Shown: in pieces, positions 37,946 through 47,671 of the stretch | Numbering within the stretch: the first letter of the stretch is position 1 | Layout: each line of letters opens with the position of its first letter | Assembly: GCF_018252635.1 (NCBI RefSeq) | Contig: NZ_JAGTXM010000005.1 | Location: 1 to 64,000 of the forward strand | DNA from: Citrobacter amalonaticus | GTDB taxonomy: Bacteria > Pseudomonadota > Gammaproteobacteria > Enterobacterales > Enterobacteriaceae | Direction of reading: 5' to 3' | Length of the DNA stretch: 64,000 bases | Made by a program: the position numbers and the translations under genes | Notes under the pieces: model-generated | The model's input: only the letters and a program-made list of their open reading frames with translations | What the model was told of the DNA's origin: nothing | Databases searched by the model: none

Positions 37946-38695
37946 TCAGTTATGCGTATAAGACGTCGCTGCAGATAATTGCGCGAATCGCATCAGGCGA
38001 CCCGTTGGCGCATTCGCACGGGTCTGGATATCAGACAGGCTTTTCCAACCGTGCTTACCATCTAACTCCCATAGCTGAAGTTTATCAATGGCAGGCGTAA
38101 CCGCAACCGACCAGACCAGCAGATCTTCGGCGTCGCAGATAGCTTCAATCTGAGTAACAGACACACATTTCAGACGTCCAGCCCCTGGCAGAAGCTGTAG
38201 TTCGTGCGGATCGTCATTGCGGACGTCTCCCGTCAGTTTCAGGACGCTCTGGCGCAAGGTGATCATCTGCGCACGCGCTTCGTCGGGATCGTGTTGCTTG
38301 CTGATCCACAGACTTTCGTTGCTGGAGAAGGTCGGGACTTCGGCGGTATGGGGGCTGATAAATCCTCGGGTGGCGCGCTGGAGTTCCATATCCAGTCCGC
38401 ATTCCCCTTCGGTTGTCAGCGCCACGCCAACCATATTACCGGCGTAGGCGATGGAAAAACTGGGCAGATTCTTATCGCGAAATGCTGGTTTCCCTTTGGC
38501 TTTGTAGACGATTTCCGGTAATTCGAGTGTGCCATACAGCATAAACATCAGCTCGGCGAGAAGTCCTCGGGATGCCAGAAATCGGGTCTGACGATGGGTT
38601 GGCAATCTTCGTGCTTCATGATGACAGGATGACGGGAGACGCATCGAAATCAGGTGTCCCTCCGTCAGGATCCCTCTGGCAAAATGGGTCGCCAT
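37946..38695 (-). CDS. yieE: Putative 4'-phosphopantetheinyl transferase YieE
   Basis: This 249-residue protein resembles Sfp/AcpT-type enzymes that attach phosphopantetheine to carrier proteins. The conserved core IAYAGNMVGVALTTEGECGLDMEL holds the Mg-binding D-x-E pair. The usual WxxKEA motif reads WISKQ here and is followed by an insertion before LRQSVLKLTG, as I recall also for E. coli YieE, so activity is uncertain. The ATG at 38695 matches the E. coli start. It is followed closely by chrR; no carrier-protein substrate gene is nearby. Confidence 0.88.
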   Translation of the reverse strand: MATHFARGILTEGHLISMRLPSSCHHEARRLPTHRQTRFLASRGLLAELMFMLYGTLELPEIVYKAKGKPAFRDKNLPSFSIAYAGNMVGVALTTEGECGLDMELQRATRGFISPHTAEVPTFSSNESLWISKQHDPDEARAQMITLRQSVLKLTGDVRNDDPHELQLLPGAGRLKCVSVTQIEAICDAEDLLVWSVAVTPAIDKLQLWELDGKHGWKSLSDIQTRANAPTGRLMRFAQLSAATSYTHN

Positions 38696-38914
38696 TTTTC
38701 TCTCCATGATAATGGTCGTTGATAATGACGAGAGTAACATTTACTCGGTTTATAGACAGAGTAAATAGACAAAAAGTACGACTGAATCAGCCTCCCTTAC
38801 GCGCATTTACATTTTCTGGCGCGTATTGGCTGTTTTTGCGTCAGGAGAGGTTGTTTGATGGTCTCCCGGGGACGAAGGCGAATTGCCATTTGGACAACAG
38901 TGATTTCCTGAAAG

Positions 38915-38944
38915 GACATGCCGCCTGGAAGGTGGCGGCATGTC
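38915..38944 (-). terminator. Hairpin after tnaB
   Basis: A perfect 11-bp stem GACATGCCGCC/GGCGGCATGTC with an 8-nt loop lies 20 bp beyond the tnaB stop. The T-run on the minus strand is short (CCTTTC), so termination strength is uncertain. Confidence 0.65.
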
Positions 38945-38963
38945 AACCAGACGAAACAGCAAT

Positions 38964-40214
38964 TTAACTGAATCGGGGTAACAGGTTGAAGACGTTGCCA
39001 AACCAGCAAACAATGACCGCTATACCGAACAAGATCACGATAGTCGGGATAATGAGCCCGCCCCAGACGGTAAACATTTTATTGGGGAACTTCTGGCGGG
39101 CTTTCAGCGCCAGTACCGCAGGGATGATCACAGCCCATATCGTTGCGCACAGTCCTGCGCCGCCAATGCCGTAGATAAAACCGTTCGGGAAGATTAAATA
39201 CAAAAGCGCGGGAGGCAGGAAGGTCAACAAGACGGTTTTAAAACGCCCCATCGCGGAGTTATCGAATTTGAACAGATCCGCAAGATAATCAAATAATCCC
39301 AGGGTTACGCCAAAGAAGGAGCTGGCAACGGCCAGATTTGAAAAAACCAGCAGACAAAATTCGATGATTCCGGTTTGTCTGGTGCCAAGGAATGATTTTA
39401 CTAATGAATCAACATTCCCGCCTGAGGCGATGATGTCACTGAAGCTTTCCCGCGAAATGTTACCCATGGTGCAATACAACCAGAACAGATAAATCACCAG
39501 CGCCAGCAGAGATCCAAAGACAATGCTTTTTATTAATTTATCTTTTCTTTTGCCATAGCAGATGATCAGGCTGGGAATGTTTCCATGAAAGCCAAATGAT
39601 GCCAGGCATACCGGTAGCGCCATAAAAATATAGGGGAAGTAAGAGGCGTTGTTTTGGGCCTGGCCTGTGGTATCGCGCAATATAGAAAAATCGACCTGAA
39701 AGAAAAACGATCCAAAAACGATAATAAAAGAGATGATTTTAATCCCGAGGAACAGGGAGGTTATTCGACTGGCAGCCAGTGAACTGATCCACAGCACGCT
39801 GGCGACAAAAATGGCAGTACAGATTCCGACAATTCGGGGATTAACGCGATACCCCATATTCATGGAGATAGTTTCACTAATGATGGCGCCATTAGCAGAA
39901 ATATAGGCATACGTGAGAATGTAGAGAACAAAGGCGACCGTAAATCCACTCACTATGTTCCATTTGTTACCAATAAGATCTTTTGTGATGGTGTTAAAAC
40001 TGGATCCGATGGGGTAATTTAAATTTGCCTCTAATAACAGGAGTCCGGAATGCATCATTGAAAACCAGGCGATTATTAAGATAAACGCCCCCCAGAAAAA
40101 CCACGCGCCGGACAAATCAACGGGGAGAGCAAACATCCCCCCACCAATCACGGTGCCGGCTATGACCATAATCCCCCAGAAGGAGGAGTGTTTAGCATTC
40201 GAATTTTCTTCCAT
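38964..40214 (-). CDS. tnaB: Low-affinity tryptophan permease TnaB
   Basis: TnaB imports tryptophan by proton symport for degradation by TnaA. The 416-residue membrane protein has about 11 helices and the aromatic amino-acid permease signature GTVIGGGMFALPVDLSG near residue 20. It is the last gene of tnaCAB, 112 bp after tnaA. Confidence 0.96.
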   Translation of the reverse strand: MEENSNAKHSSFWGIMVIAGTVIGGGMFALPVDLSGAWFFWGAFILIIAWFSMMHSGLLLLEANLNYPIGSSFNTITKDLIGNKWNIVSGFTVAFVLYILTYAYISANGAIISETISMNMGYRVNPRIVGICTAIFVASVLWISSLAASRITSLFLGIKIISFIIVFGSFFFQVDFSILRDTTGQAQNNASYFPYIFMALPVCLASFGFHGNIPSLIICYGKRKDKLIKSIVFGSLLALVIYLFWLYCTMGNISRESFSDIIASGGNVDSLVKSFLGTRQTGIIEFCLLVFSNLAVASSFFGVTLGLFDYLADLFKFDNSAMGRFKTVLLTFLPPALLYLIFPNGFIYGIGGAGLCATIWAVIIPAVLALKARQKFPNKMFTVWGGLIIPTIVILFGIAVIVCWFGNVFNLLPRFS

Positions 40215-40288
40215 GATGCCTCATTAATTATAGTAAGCCTATAAAGTTTTAATTGTGCAACAATATTAAGGAAGTGGATTTATCGCTG

Positions 40289-40313
40289 GGGTGGTTACAT
40301 TACATAACCACCC
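40289..40313 (-). repeat. tnaA-tnaB intercistronic hairpin
   Basis: Arms GGGTGGTTA and TAACCACCC (9 bp, 7-nt loop) lie just after the tnaA stop. No T-run follows on the transcribed strand, so partial attenuation or mRNA protection is more likely than full termination. Confidence 0.65.
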
Positions 40314-40326
40314 TTGATACTTATAG

Positions 40327-41742
40327 TTAAACTTCTTTTAGCTTAGCGGTGAAGTGTCGTAATACTTTTGGTTCGTAGGTGAAGGTCAGTCCTTTAATAT
40401 TTACTGCGTTTTCTTTGACATGCTCAAAGGCTTCAATAATAAAGTCCATATGAGATTGAGTATACGTTGCCCTTGGGATGGTTAAACGCAGAAGCTCGGC
40501 CGGGCAAGGTAATTGCTTACCGGTTTTAGGATCTCTGCCTAATAAGAATGAACCAATCTCAACGGCGCGGATACCGGCTACTTTATAGAGTTCGCAAGCG
40601 AGCGCCTGGGCCGGGAACTGTTCTGCCGGAATGTGTGGCAACAATTTACCGGCATCGACAAATGCTGCGTGACCGCCCGCCTGTTGGCAGGTGACGCCAA
40701 TCGCTTCGAGGCCATCGACAAGATATTGCACCTGCGTAATACGATAGGCCAGCCAGTCCTGGTTCATTCCATCCACCAGACCCACCGCAAGGCGCTCCAT
40801 TGCCCCACCTTCCAGGCCACCGTATGTCGGGAAGCCTTCCTGTACGACGCACAGGGTTCTGCACTCGGTATAGACGTCAAAATAAGTGTCGTCTTTAATG
40901 CACAGTAATCCGCCCATTGGTACCATCGCATCTTTTTTCGCGGACATTGCCAGCATATCGGCATATTTGTAAGTCTCGCGGGTAATTTCCTCGATGCTCC
41001 AGTCCCGGTATTCTGCTTCGCGTTTCTGAATGAAATAAGCATTCTCGGCAAAGCGTGCGGAGTCCATTACCACCGGAATGTCATATTTTTTGGCGATGTG
41101 ATACATAGCCTTCAGGTTGGCCAGGGAAACCGGTTGTCCACCTGCCGAATTACTTGTAATGGTCGCTACAATATACGGTACGTTGTTTGCACCGACTTCC
41201 TGAATACCGCGCTCTAATCCATCAAGATCGAAATTTCCCTTAAAGTCGTAACGAATACCCGTATCAAATGCCTCTTTGATGTATACGTTACGCACGGCAC
41301 AACCGTTGATTTGGCTGTGGCCCTGAGTAGTATCGAAGAAGTAGTTGGAGAAAACCGCCATCTTACTTCTGTCTAACCCTTTTTCCTGCTCACGTTTTTT
41401 GATTAATACCGGAATATAAATTTGTTCTGCACCGCGGCCCTGGTGCGTTGGAATAGTGTATTGATAACCGAAAATGTTTTTCACTGCTTCAGACAGCGCA
41501 TAATAACTACGACTGCCGCTGTAGGCTTCATCCCCGCGCAGCATGGCTGCTTGCATGTTCTGTGTCACTGCGCCAGTACCACTGTCGGTCAGCAGATCAA
41601 TAAACACATCTTCACTATCCAGCAGGAAAGGGTTCATCCCGGATTTAATGATTGCGTTATTCCGATGTTCTCTCGTTGTACGTTTTACCGGTTCAATAAC
41701 ACGAATACGGAAGGGTTCTGGTAAATGTTTAAAGTTATCCAT
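40327..41742 (-). CDS. tnaA: Tryptophanase
   Basis: TnaA splits L-tryptophan to indole, pyruvate and ammonia with PLP. The 471-residue protein equals E. coli in length; the PLP lysine is in [12 protein letters not shown] (Lys270 by E. coli numbering) and the phosphate-binding region HQGRGAEQ is intact. Its presence predicts an indole-positive strain. It is controlled by catabolite repression and tryptophan-induced antitermination through tnaC. Confidence 0.98.
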   Translation of the reverse strand: MDNFKHLPEPFRIRVIEPVKRTTREHRNNAIIKSGMNPFLLDSEDVFIDLLTDSGTGAVTQNMQAAMLRGDEAYSGSRSYYALSEAVKNIFGYQYTIPTHQGRGAEQIYIPVLIKKREQEKGLDRSKMAVFSNYFFDTTQGHSQINGCAVRNVYIKEAFDTGIRYDFKGNFDLDGLERGIQEVGANNVPYIVATITSNSAGGQPVSLANLKAMYHIAKKYDIPVVMDSARFAENAYFIQKREAEYRDWSIEEITRETYKYADMLAMSAKKDAMVPMGGLLCIKDDTYFDVYTECRTLCVVQEGFPTYGGLEGGAMERLAVGLVDGMNQDWLAYRITQVQYLVDGLEAIGVTCQQAGGHAAFVDAGKLLPHIPAEQFPAQALACELYKVAGIRAVEIGSFLLGRDPKTGKQLPCPAELLRLTIPRATYTQSHMDFIIEAFEHVKENAVNIKGLTFTYEPKVLRHFTAKLKEV

Positions 41743-41984
41743 GACATAATCCTTTAATTTATTTGACTGTATTGACTCAATACGTCTTCACGCGGGTATA
41801 AATATACCCGGCATAATTCATTCCTCATATATTCCATCCATGACTGTATTTTCGTTTAAAAAAACGAACAGGCATACGTGGCGTTGCGATATGCAACCAC
41901 AATGAGAATTGAGCTATGTTTGAGATGTGCCAAATGAACAGACTACGAATAGCCTATGCTATGGCAAAATAAAGGCAGGGAAAC

Positions 41985-42059
41985 TTAAGGGTGATGATTG
42001 ACAATTTTATTGTCAACATTAAACCATTTTGAAATGATGTATGTATTTAAGATAATCAT
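41985..42059 (-). CDS. tnaC: Tryptophanase operon leader peptide TnaC
   Basis: The 24-codon frame has the same length as E. coli TnaC and the shared segment SKWFN-D-NKIV. The residues required for tryptophan-dependent ribosome arrest are all in place: Trp12, Asp16 and final Pro24, with Ile19 also kept. The N-terminal part differs (MIILNTYII against MNILHICVT), and Asp21/Arg23 are Asn/His. GAGGA lies about 10 bases upstream. It ends 242 bp before tnaA, in a spacer where Rho would act when the ribosome does not stall; the stop is TAA where E. coli has TGA. Confidence 0.93.
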   Translation of the reverse strand: MIILNTYIISKWFNVDNKIVNHHP

Positions 42060-42125
42060 GATTGAGTTATCCTCTTTAGACACCATACTACATTATGGCA
42101 ATGAAATTATTTGTCTATGAGAGAA

Positions 42126-42159
42126 TAATTTAACTGTGATAAAAATCACAGTTAAATTA
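42126..42159. promoter_or_regulatory. CRP site of the tna operon, long perfect palindrome
   Basis: TGTGA (42135-42139) and TCACA (42146-42150) with 6-bp spacing form a full CRP consensus. The symmetry extends to 15-bp perfect arms (42126-42140 and 42145-42159). The centre is about 60-65 bp upstream of the likely tnaC transcript start, next to a -10-like TAGTAT (42085-42090, minus strand), as in the class I E. coli tna promoter. Confidence 0.9.
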
Positions 42160-42210
42160 AATTTTAATTAATTAAGGATCGTTCAATAAAATAGAAAATA
42201 CAATATTACG

Positions 42211-43140
42211 CTAGCGATTTACAGAACGTGCGATACGTGTATAAGTATGCCTGACGCCGCGAATCGCCACGCTGTAGGCCAGTATATTTTCTGGCAACGC
42301 CATCCCCATATAGCCCGTATCGCCAATATGATGGAGATCCGCCCCTGCCATTTTACTCATCAGGGCTATCTGGCGAATTGTACTGACGTCTGCGCCCTCC
42401 TGAGAGGTGCCGATTGCCGTCATTGCCAGTGCGCCGTGCGCGTGTGCACATGCGATCAGCGACTCTACCTTTTGCTGGCTCATACCCGGTACAGTGCCCG
42501 GCGCTGGAATGAGCACGATATCTGCGCCCTGATCGGCAAATGCCGCGACGTCACTTTCGCTGATTATCGTGCTGCCGCTCTCCCGGACAATGCCTGCGCC
42601 GTGCATTTTACCAGTAATGATAATGGCCCTTTCGCCAACGGCTTCACGAATCGCTTTCACCGCTTTCCCCAGTGACTGATTGCTGACGCCGTTGTTGGGA
42701 TTTCCCGTTAGTACCAGGATTTTCGCCCCCATCTCTACCAGTGTTCGAGCGTTCTCTGCGGTGGCGGCACGGCCTGGCTTCATTTTCCAGATGTCATCAT
42801 GTGCAATGGCAAATTCAGGATCGACAGCCTCGAGATTGACGCCGATGATGCGCCCGGTCAGGCGCTGTAATTCATGCAACGTCTGATCCGGTGCGGTACT
42901 GGCAGGCATTCCCTGGATTAGCGGTGCTTCGCTATCGAACATGTTGATCAGCAGAATATCCGCCCCCTGCGACGCGGCAAGTTCGGCATTAGTAACGTTA
43001 TTGAGCAACGGTTGGGTAATGGCGATGGTTTCACTGACCAGGACGCGGCCTTCACTGGCGCGGATGGCGTAGAGCAGCGCGGCTTTGTCCATGCACGCGA
43101 AATCGGAAGCACTGCAGTCAAGTAAACGTTTCTGTTCCAT
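42211..43140 (-). CDS. Uncharacterised TIM-barrel-like protein
   Basis: I do not recognise a characterised function. The 309-residue protein shows eight evenly spaced strand-like segments (VLVSETI, ADILLINMF, IIGVNLE, ILVLTGN, AIIITGKMHGAG, DIVLIPAPG, ALAMTAIG, ADLHHIGD), each ending in polar or glycine residues as in a (beta/alpha)8 barrel. There is no signal peptide or membrane segment, so it should be cytoplasmic. It may belong to a DUF-only family; phosphosugar or PEP-mutase-like enzymes are possible but unproven. The ATG at 43140 fits GAGG upstream and clears mnmE; an open extension to 43269 overlaps the mnmE end. It lies 67 bp after mnmE on the same strand and just upstream of the tna promoter. 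I recall no gene at this place in E. coli K-12. Confidence 0.85.
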   Translation of the reverse strand: MEQKRLLDCSASDFACMDKAALLYAIRASEGRVLVSETIAITQPLLNNVTNAELAASQGADILLINMFDSEAPLIQGMPASTAPDQTLHELQRLTGRIIGVNLEAVDPEFAIAHDDIWKMKPGRAATAENARTLVEMGAKILVLTGNPNNGVSNQSLGKAVKAIREAVGERAIIITGKMHGAGIVRESGSTIISESDVAAFADQGADIVLIPAPGTVPGMSQQKVESLIACAHAHGALAMTAIGTSQEGADVSTIRQIALMSKMAGADLHHIGDTGYMGMALPENILAYSVAIRGVRHTYTRIARSVNR

Positions 43141-43171
43141 AAAAAGAGATCCTCTTATAAAACGATAACGC

Positions 43172-43198
43172 CCCGAATTAACCGTCGGTGAATTCGGG
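43172..43198 (-). repeat. Hairpin between mnmE and the downstream gene
   Basis: CCCGAATT/AATTCGGG arms enclose an inner ACCG/CGGT stem with one mismatched pair between them. It lies 9 bp past the mnmE stop. No clean T-run follows on the minus strand, so it may be a partial terminator. Confidence 0.6.
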
Positions 43199-43207
43199 AC
43201 TACGGGA

Positions 43208-44572
43208 TTACTTACCGATACAGAAACTGGAGAAAATTCGTCCCAGCAGATCGTCAGAAGTAAATTCACCGGTGATCTCGCTTAAGCTTTGTTGCGCCAG
43301 ACGGAGTTCTTCAGCCAGTAATTCACCTGCCCACGCCCCCAGCAGTTGAGCCTTGCCCTGCTGGAGATGCTCTGCGGCGTCAGCCAGCGCCTGTAAGTGA
43401 CGACGACGCGCCAGGAAGCCGCCTTCCATGTTGGTATCAAAACCCATGCTCTGTTTGAGATGGTTACGCAATACGTCCACCCCTTCACCAGTACGTGCCG
43501 AAAGACGAACCAGTGAGTGACCATTCACTTCACTGATACCCAGCGGTTCGCCAGTGATATCCGCTTTGTTTCGTACCACGGTAATGGGCAGTTTTGACGG
43601 TAAACGGGCGATAAAGTCCGGCCAGATGTCGGCCGGATTAACGGCATCTGTGGTGGTGCCATCGACCATAAACAGTACGCGGTCCGCCTGCTCAATTTCC
43701 TGCCAGGCACGTTCGATACCGATACGTTCCACTTCGTCGCTGGCCTCACGCAGACCGGCAGTATCGATAATGTGCAGCGGCATACCATCGATATGGATGT
43801 GTTCACGCAGCACGTCACGCGTGGTACCGGCGATGTCGGTGACAATCGCCGCTTCACGACCCGCCAGGGCGTTCAACAGACTTGATTTACCGGCGTTAGG
43901 GCGTCCGGCAATGACCACCTTCATCCCTTCACGCAGTAGGCTACCCTGACGCGCTTCAGCGCGAACGGCATCAAGGTCGGCAATCACGCTGTTCAGTTGT
44001 GCTTCAATTTTGCCATCGGACAGGAAGTCGATCTCTTCATCCGGAAAGTCAATGGCCGCTTCTACGTAGATGCGCAAGTGAGTAAGTGCTTCCACCAGAT
44101 GATTAACGCGGGTGGAAAAGGCTCCCTGTAACGAGTTCAACGCTGAACGAGCCGCCTGTTCAGAGCTGGCATCAATCAGGTCGGCGATGGCTTCGGCCTG
44201 GGCTAAGTCGAGCTTATCGTTGAGAAACGCGCGCTCAGAGAACTCGCCGGGGCGGGCAATGCGCAGGCCAGGCAGCATCAGGATACGTTTTAACAGCAAG
44301 TCGAGAATGACCGGGCCGCCGTGTCCCTGTAGCTCCAGTACGTCCTCGCCGGTAAACGAGTTAGGACCGGGAAACCACAGAGCGATCCCCTGGTCCAGCG
44401 CAGTACCGTCGGCATCTTTAAACGGCAGATAGTCGGCGTAACGGGGTTTGGGCAACTTGCCCAGAACGGCTTCGGCCACCTCGCGAGCTTTCAGGCCGGA
44501 GATGCGCAGAATGCCTACACCACCACGTCCCGGTGGGGTTGCCTGGGCGACGATAGTGTCGTTATGGCTCAT
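43208..44572 (-). CDS. mnmE: tRNA modification GTPase MnmE
   Basis: MnmE (TrmE) forms a complex with MnmG and uses GTP and a folate one-carbon unit in the synthesis of cmnm5U34. The 454 residues comprise an N-terminal folate-binding domain, a helical domain and an inserted G domain with [11 protein letters not shown] near 222-232, DTAGLR, and NKAD. The essential C-terminal CIGK is present. Confidence 0.98.
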   Translation of the reverse strand: MSHNDTIVAQATPPGRGGVGILRISGLKAREVAEAVLGKLPKPRYADYLPFKDADGTALDQGIALWFPGPNSFTGEDVLELQGHGGPVILDLLLKRILMLPGLRIARPGEFSERAFLNDKLDLAQAEAIADLIDASSEQAARSALNSLQGAFSTRVNHLVEALTHLRIYVEAAIDFPDEEIDFLSDGKIEAQLNSVIADLDAVRAEARQGSLLREGMKVVIAGRPNAGKSSLLNALAGREAAIVTDIAGTTRDVLREHIHIDGMPLHIIDTAGLREASDEVERIGIERAWQEIEQADRVLFMVDGTTTDAVNPADIWPDFIARLPSKLPITVVRNKADITGEPLGISEVNGHSLVRLSARTGEGVDVLRNHLKQSMGFDTNMEGGFLARRRHLQALADAAEHLQQGKAQLLGAWAGELLAEELRLAQQSLSEITGEFTSDDLLGRIFSSFCIGK

Positions 44573-44594
44573 GGTTTTTCTCTTTTAATACCCA

Positions 44595-44619
44595 TAAAAA
44601 AGGCGGTCATAAGACCGCC
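44595..44619 (-). terminator. yidC terminator
   Basis: The stem GGCGGTC/GACCGCC with an ATAA/TTAT loop is followed on the minus strand by a run of T residues (44595-44601 are A on the plus strand). It ends the rpmH-rnpA-yidD-yidC unit just before mnmE. Confidence 0.88.
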
Positions 44620-44639
44620 CTTTGTTTAATGCTCCGTTT

Positions 44640-44671
44640 GCCGGATGGCGGCTTCGCCTTATCCGGCCTAC
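44640..44671. repeat. REP unit downstream of yidC
   Basis: GCCGGATGGCGGCTTCGCCT continues into TATCCGGCCTAC, a near-consensus REP. Confidence 0.88.
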
Positions 44672-44678
44672 AACCGAA

Positions 44679-46325
44679 TCAGGACTTTTTCTTCTCGCGG
44701 CTATGCAGACCACGTTTCTCCAGACCACGGTAAATCAGCTGCTGCTGAATAATGGTCACCAGGTTGCTGACGATATAGTACAGCACCAGACCTGACGGGA
44801 ACCACAGGAAGAACACGGTGAAGATGACCGGCATAAAGGTCATGATCTTCTGCTGCATCGGGTCGGTCACGGTGGTTGGCGACATCTTCTGGATGAAGAA
44901 CATCGTTACGCCCATCAGGATCGGCAGGATGTAGTATGGGTCCTGTGCAGATAAGTCATGGATCCACAGAGCAAACGGCGCATGACGCAGTTCCACGGAG
45001 CCCATCAGCATGTAGTACAACGCCAGGAAGATAGGCATCTGAATGATCAGCGGGAAGCAGCCACCCAGCGGGTTAACCTTCTCCGCTTTGTACAGGGCCA
45101 TCATTTCCTGGCTCTGACGCTGTTTGTCATCGCCCAGACGCTCACGCATTGCCTGAATCTTCGGCTGTAGCATACGCATCTTCGCCATGGAGGTGTACTG
45201 CGCTTTGGTCAGCGGGTACATGATGCCACGAACGATAAAGGTGATGATGATAATGGAGAAGCCCCAGTTACCCACGAAGCTGTGGATCCATTTCAGCAGT
45301 TTGAACAGCGGCTGAGAGATGAACCACAGCCAACCGTAATCTACGGTCAGATCCAGGTGCGGTGCAACGGCCGCCATTTTGTCCTGAATTTCCGGGCCAA
45401 CCCACAGAGTGCTGGTCATCGCGCCAGACTGGCCAGGCTGAACCAGTACCGGTTGAGATTTGTAACCGATAGCGGCAATGCCGTTACCCAGATTCGCGGT
45501 ATAGAAGTTATTGGTACCGTCGTTACGCGGCACCCATGCCGTTGCAAAATACTGTTGCAGCATCGCGACCCAACCGTCTTTCGCATTGACGTTCAGGTTT
45601 TCGTTATCCGCGATGGTGTCGAACTTGTATTTTTCATACTTCTCATCTGGCGTGGAGTACGCGGCGCCACGGAAAGTATGTAATGCGAAGTTGCTGCTTC
45701 CGGTGTCGCGATGAGACGGCAGATTGATGGATTGCTTCAGCTGACCAAAGGTGGAGATCTCCAGCGGCTTCTCGCTGGCGTTCTGCACGCTGTAGTTCAC
45801 GTTAACCGCATACTCACCACGTTTGAGGACAAACGTTTTGGTAAAGGTGTTACCCGCGGCATCCGTATAGGTCATCGGGATCTGCAGTTCATTCTGACCG
45901 TCAGCCAGTACAAAGGCGTCTTTTTCGACGTTGTACAGCGGACGTGGGCCATTAGCCGGGTTATCCGGGCCGTCACGACCTGTCAGACCGCTCTGCGCCT
46001 GATAGATAAACTGCGGTGTGGTTTCCAACAGTTGGAACGGTTCACTGGAACCGAGTTCTTTCGGGTAAGCTGGCAGCAGAGCCTGTTCCACATCACCACC
46101 ACGGGTGTTGATGGTCAGATCAAGCACGTCAGTCTTAACCGTAATCAGTTTCCCCTGGCCACTGGCCGGTACGCCCTGGTCGGCGGCGCTACCCGCTGCG
46201 GTGGTCGTTGTCTGCGTGGTCTGTTGGGTCTGAGGTTGAGGATTTTTATCCTGCTCCCAGGCTTGCCAGATCATGAAAGACACGAACAGCAAAGCGATGA
46301 CTAAAAGATTGCGTTGCGAATCCAT
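44679..46325 (-). CDS. yidC: Membrane protein insertase YidC
   Basis: YidC inserts and folds inner-membrane proteins, including Fo subunit c encoded in this window. The 548-residue protein has an N-terminal signal-anchor helix ([18 protein letters not shown]), a large periplasmic beta domain, and five C-terminal helices with the conserved cytoplasmic arginine region of YidC/Oxa1. The C terminus is basic (REKKKS). It starts 2 bp after yidD. Confidence 0.98.
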   Translation of the reverse strand: MDSQRNLLVIALLFVSFMIWQAWEQDKNPQPQTQQTTQTTTTAAGSAADQGVPASGQGKLITVKTDVLDLTINTRGGDVEQALLPAYPKELGSSEPFQLLETTPQFIYQAQSGLTGRDGPDNPANGPRPLYNVEKDAFVLADGQNELQIPMTYTDAAGNTFTKTFVLKRGEYAVNVNYSVQNASEKPLEISTFGQLKQSINLPSHRDTGSSNFALHTFRGAAYSTPDEKYEKYKFDTIADNENLNVNAKDGWVAMLQQYFATAWVPRNDGTNNFYTANLGNGIAAIGYKSQPVLVQPGQSGAMTSTLWVGPEIQDKMAAVAPHLDLTVDYGWLWFISQPLFKLLKWIHSFVGNWGFSIIIITFIVRGIMYPLTKAQYTSMAKMRMLQPKIQAMRERLGDDKQRQSQEMMALYKAEKVNPLGGCFPLIIQMPIFLALYYMLMGSVELRHAPFALWIHDLSAQDPYYILPILMGVTMFFIQKMSPTTVTDPMQQKIMTFMPVIFTVFFLWFPSGLVLYYIVSNLVTIIQQQLIYRGLEKRGLHSREKKKS

Positions 46326-46327
46326 CG

Positions 46328-46585
46328 TTAGTGTTCTCTGGTATCAAATGGTCCGGGCGGGACGGGATCGTCACCACCAGGGTGTAAAGGGTGGCATTTT
46401 AATACGCGTTTCACCGTCAACCAACTGCCTTTTATCACTCCAAACCTGCGCAATGCCTCAATTCCGTAGCTTGAACACGTTGGAGTGAAACGGCAATGCG
46501 GCCCAAGCAGCGGACTGATCAGGCGTTGATAGACCCGAATAAGGGCTATCAGGACCCGCGAGCCAGGCGACAATGGCGGCGCCAT
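46328..46585 (-). CDS. yidD: Membrane protein insertion efficiency factor YidD
   Basis: The 85-residue YidD is thought to help insertion together with YidC. The family cysteine-rich motif [15 protein letters not shown] and the [13 protein letters not shown] end are complete. Its start overlaps the rnpA 3' end by 37 bp in another frame, the conserved enterobacterial arrangement. Confidence 0.95.
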
Positions 46586-46908
46586 AATTTTTCCAACGCT
46601 TCCGAGAGAGCACGGTTATCGAGGTCGGCAACCCCTTTTTTCGCCACCACGACGAAGTCCATTGCTGGTAATTCGTGTTGACGCAGACGAAAACTTTCAC
46701 GCGTCAGACGTTTAATCCGATTGCGTTCATGAGCGCGTCGAACGCTTTTCTTGGCGACAGTAAGACCGATACGGGGATGCCCCAGCGAATTCAGGCGGCC
46801 GAGAATGGTGATTTGCGGCGTGCCAGCCCGTTGTGGCTGCTGGAAGACGAATGTGAAATGATTGGGAGTTAACAAACGTAACTCCCTGGGAAATGCGAGC
46901 TTAACCAC
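46549..46908 (-). CDS. rnpA: Ribonuclease P protein component
   Basis: RnpA is the 119-residue protein subunit of RNase P, which trims the 5' ends of tRNAs together with M1 RNA. The RNR motif region [14 protein letters not shown] is present. The start is GTG at 46908, 16 bp after the rpmH stop. Confidence 0.97.
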
Positions 46909-46924
46909 TCAGGGGTTAGCTTTA

Positions 46925-47077
<153 letters not shown>

Positions 47078-47166
47078 CTAAACTTGAAAAAATTCATGAC
47101 TTTTACGGCTGCCCGAATGAAGTTCGAATGACGGACGCCGAAGTCGTGGGTGATTAAAGAGGCCGG

Positions 47167-47195
47167 ATTGTAATAATTGTACACTCCGGAGTCAA
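47167..47195 (-). promoter_or_regulatory. rpmH promoter
   Basis: On the minus strand TTGACT (47190-47195) and TACAAT (47167-47172) are separated by 17 bp, about 100 bp before the rpmH start. Confidence 0.85.
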
Positions 47196-47451
47196 TTCTC
47201 TTTGCTTAAATCCCTGCCTTTTTCCGCACCTTTTCGCGTGAAAAACAGGCAGCGTTGACACCGTGTTACGGGCATCTCGCGACGGGGGAAAGATTATACG
47301 GCCTGATGTACAAAGCGCAAGGATCGCTCGGGATCTTTATGAGATCGTTTTAGCAGTATAGCGTCTTTACTCATTAATTTTTCCAATATGCGGGCGAAAT
47401 CGTGCAGCACTTCTCCAGGATCGTTTACACTTATCCGGTCCTGTGAAGGCC

Positions 47452-47514
47452 TGTGGATAAATCGGGAAGAATCTGTGAGAAACAGAAGATCTCTTGCTCA
47501 GTTTACGCTATGAT
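47452..47514 (+). promoter_or_regulatory. dnaA promoter region with DnaA boxes
   Basis: A perfect DnaA box (TTATCCACA on the minus strand, 47452-47460) is followed by an ATP-DnaA-type hexamer AGATCT (47487-47492) and a -10-like TATGAT (47509-47514), with several GATC sites. This resembles the E. coli dnaA P2 region and fits autoregulation by DnaA and Dam. The rest of the 606-bp rpmH-dnaA spacer holds no credible gene. Confidence 0.78.
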
Positions 47515-47671
47515 CCGCGGTCCCGATCGTTTCAAAGGATCCTGATCGGGTTAAAATTGCAGATAGCAATTCGCACGTCACCCTTTGCATAGGGTCTAGT
47601 CGACGTGCGTCAACAATCATGAATGTTTCAGCCTTTGTCATTTATCGACTTTTGTTCGAGTGGAGTCCGCC

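Noticed and set aside
43141-43269. N-terminal extension of the unknown gene into mnmE
   Set aside because: The extra residues overlap the mnmE 3' end and a hairpin, and the barrel-like pattern begins only after the ATG at 43140.
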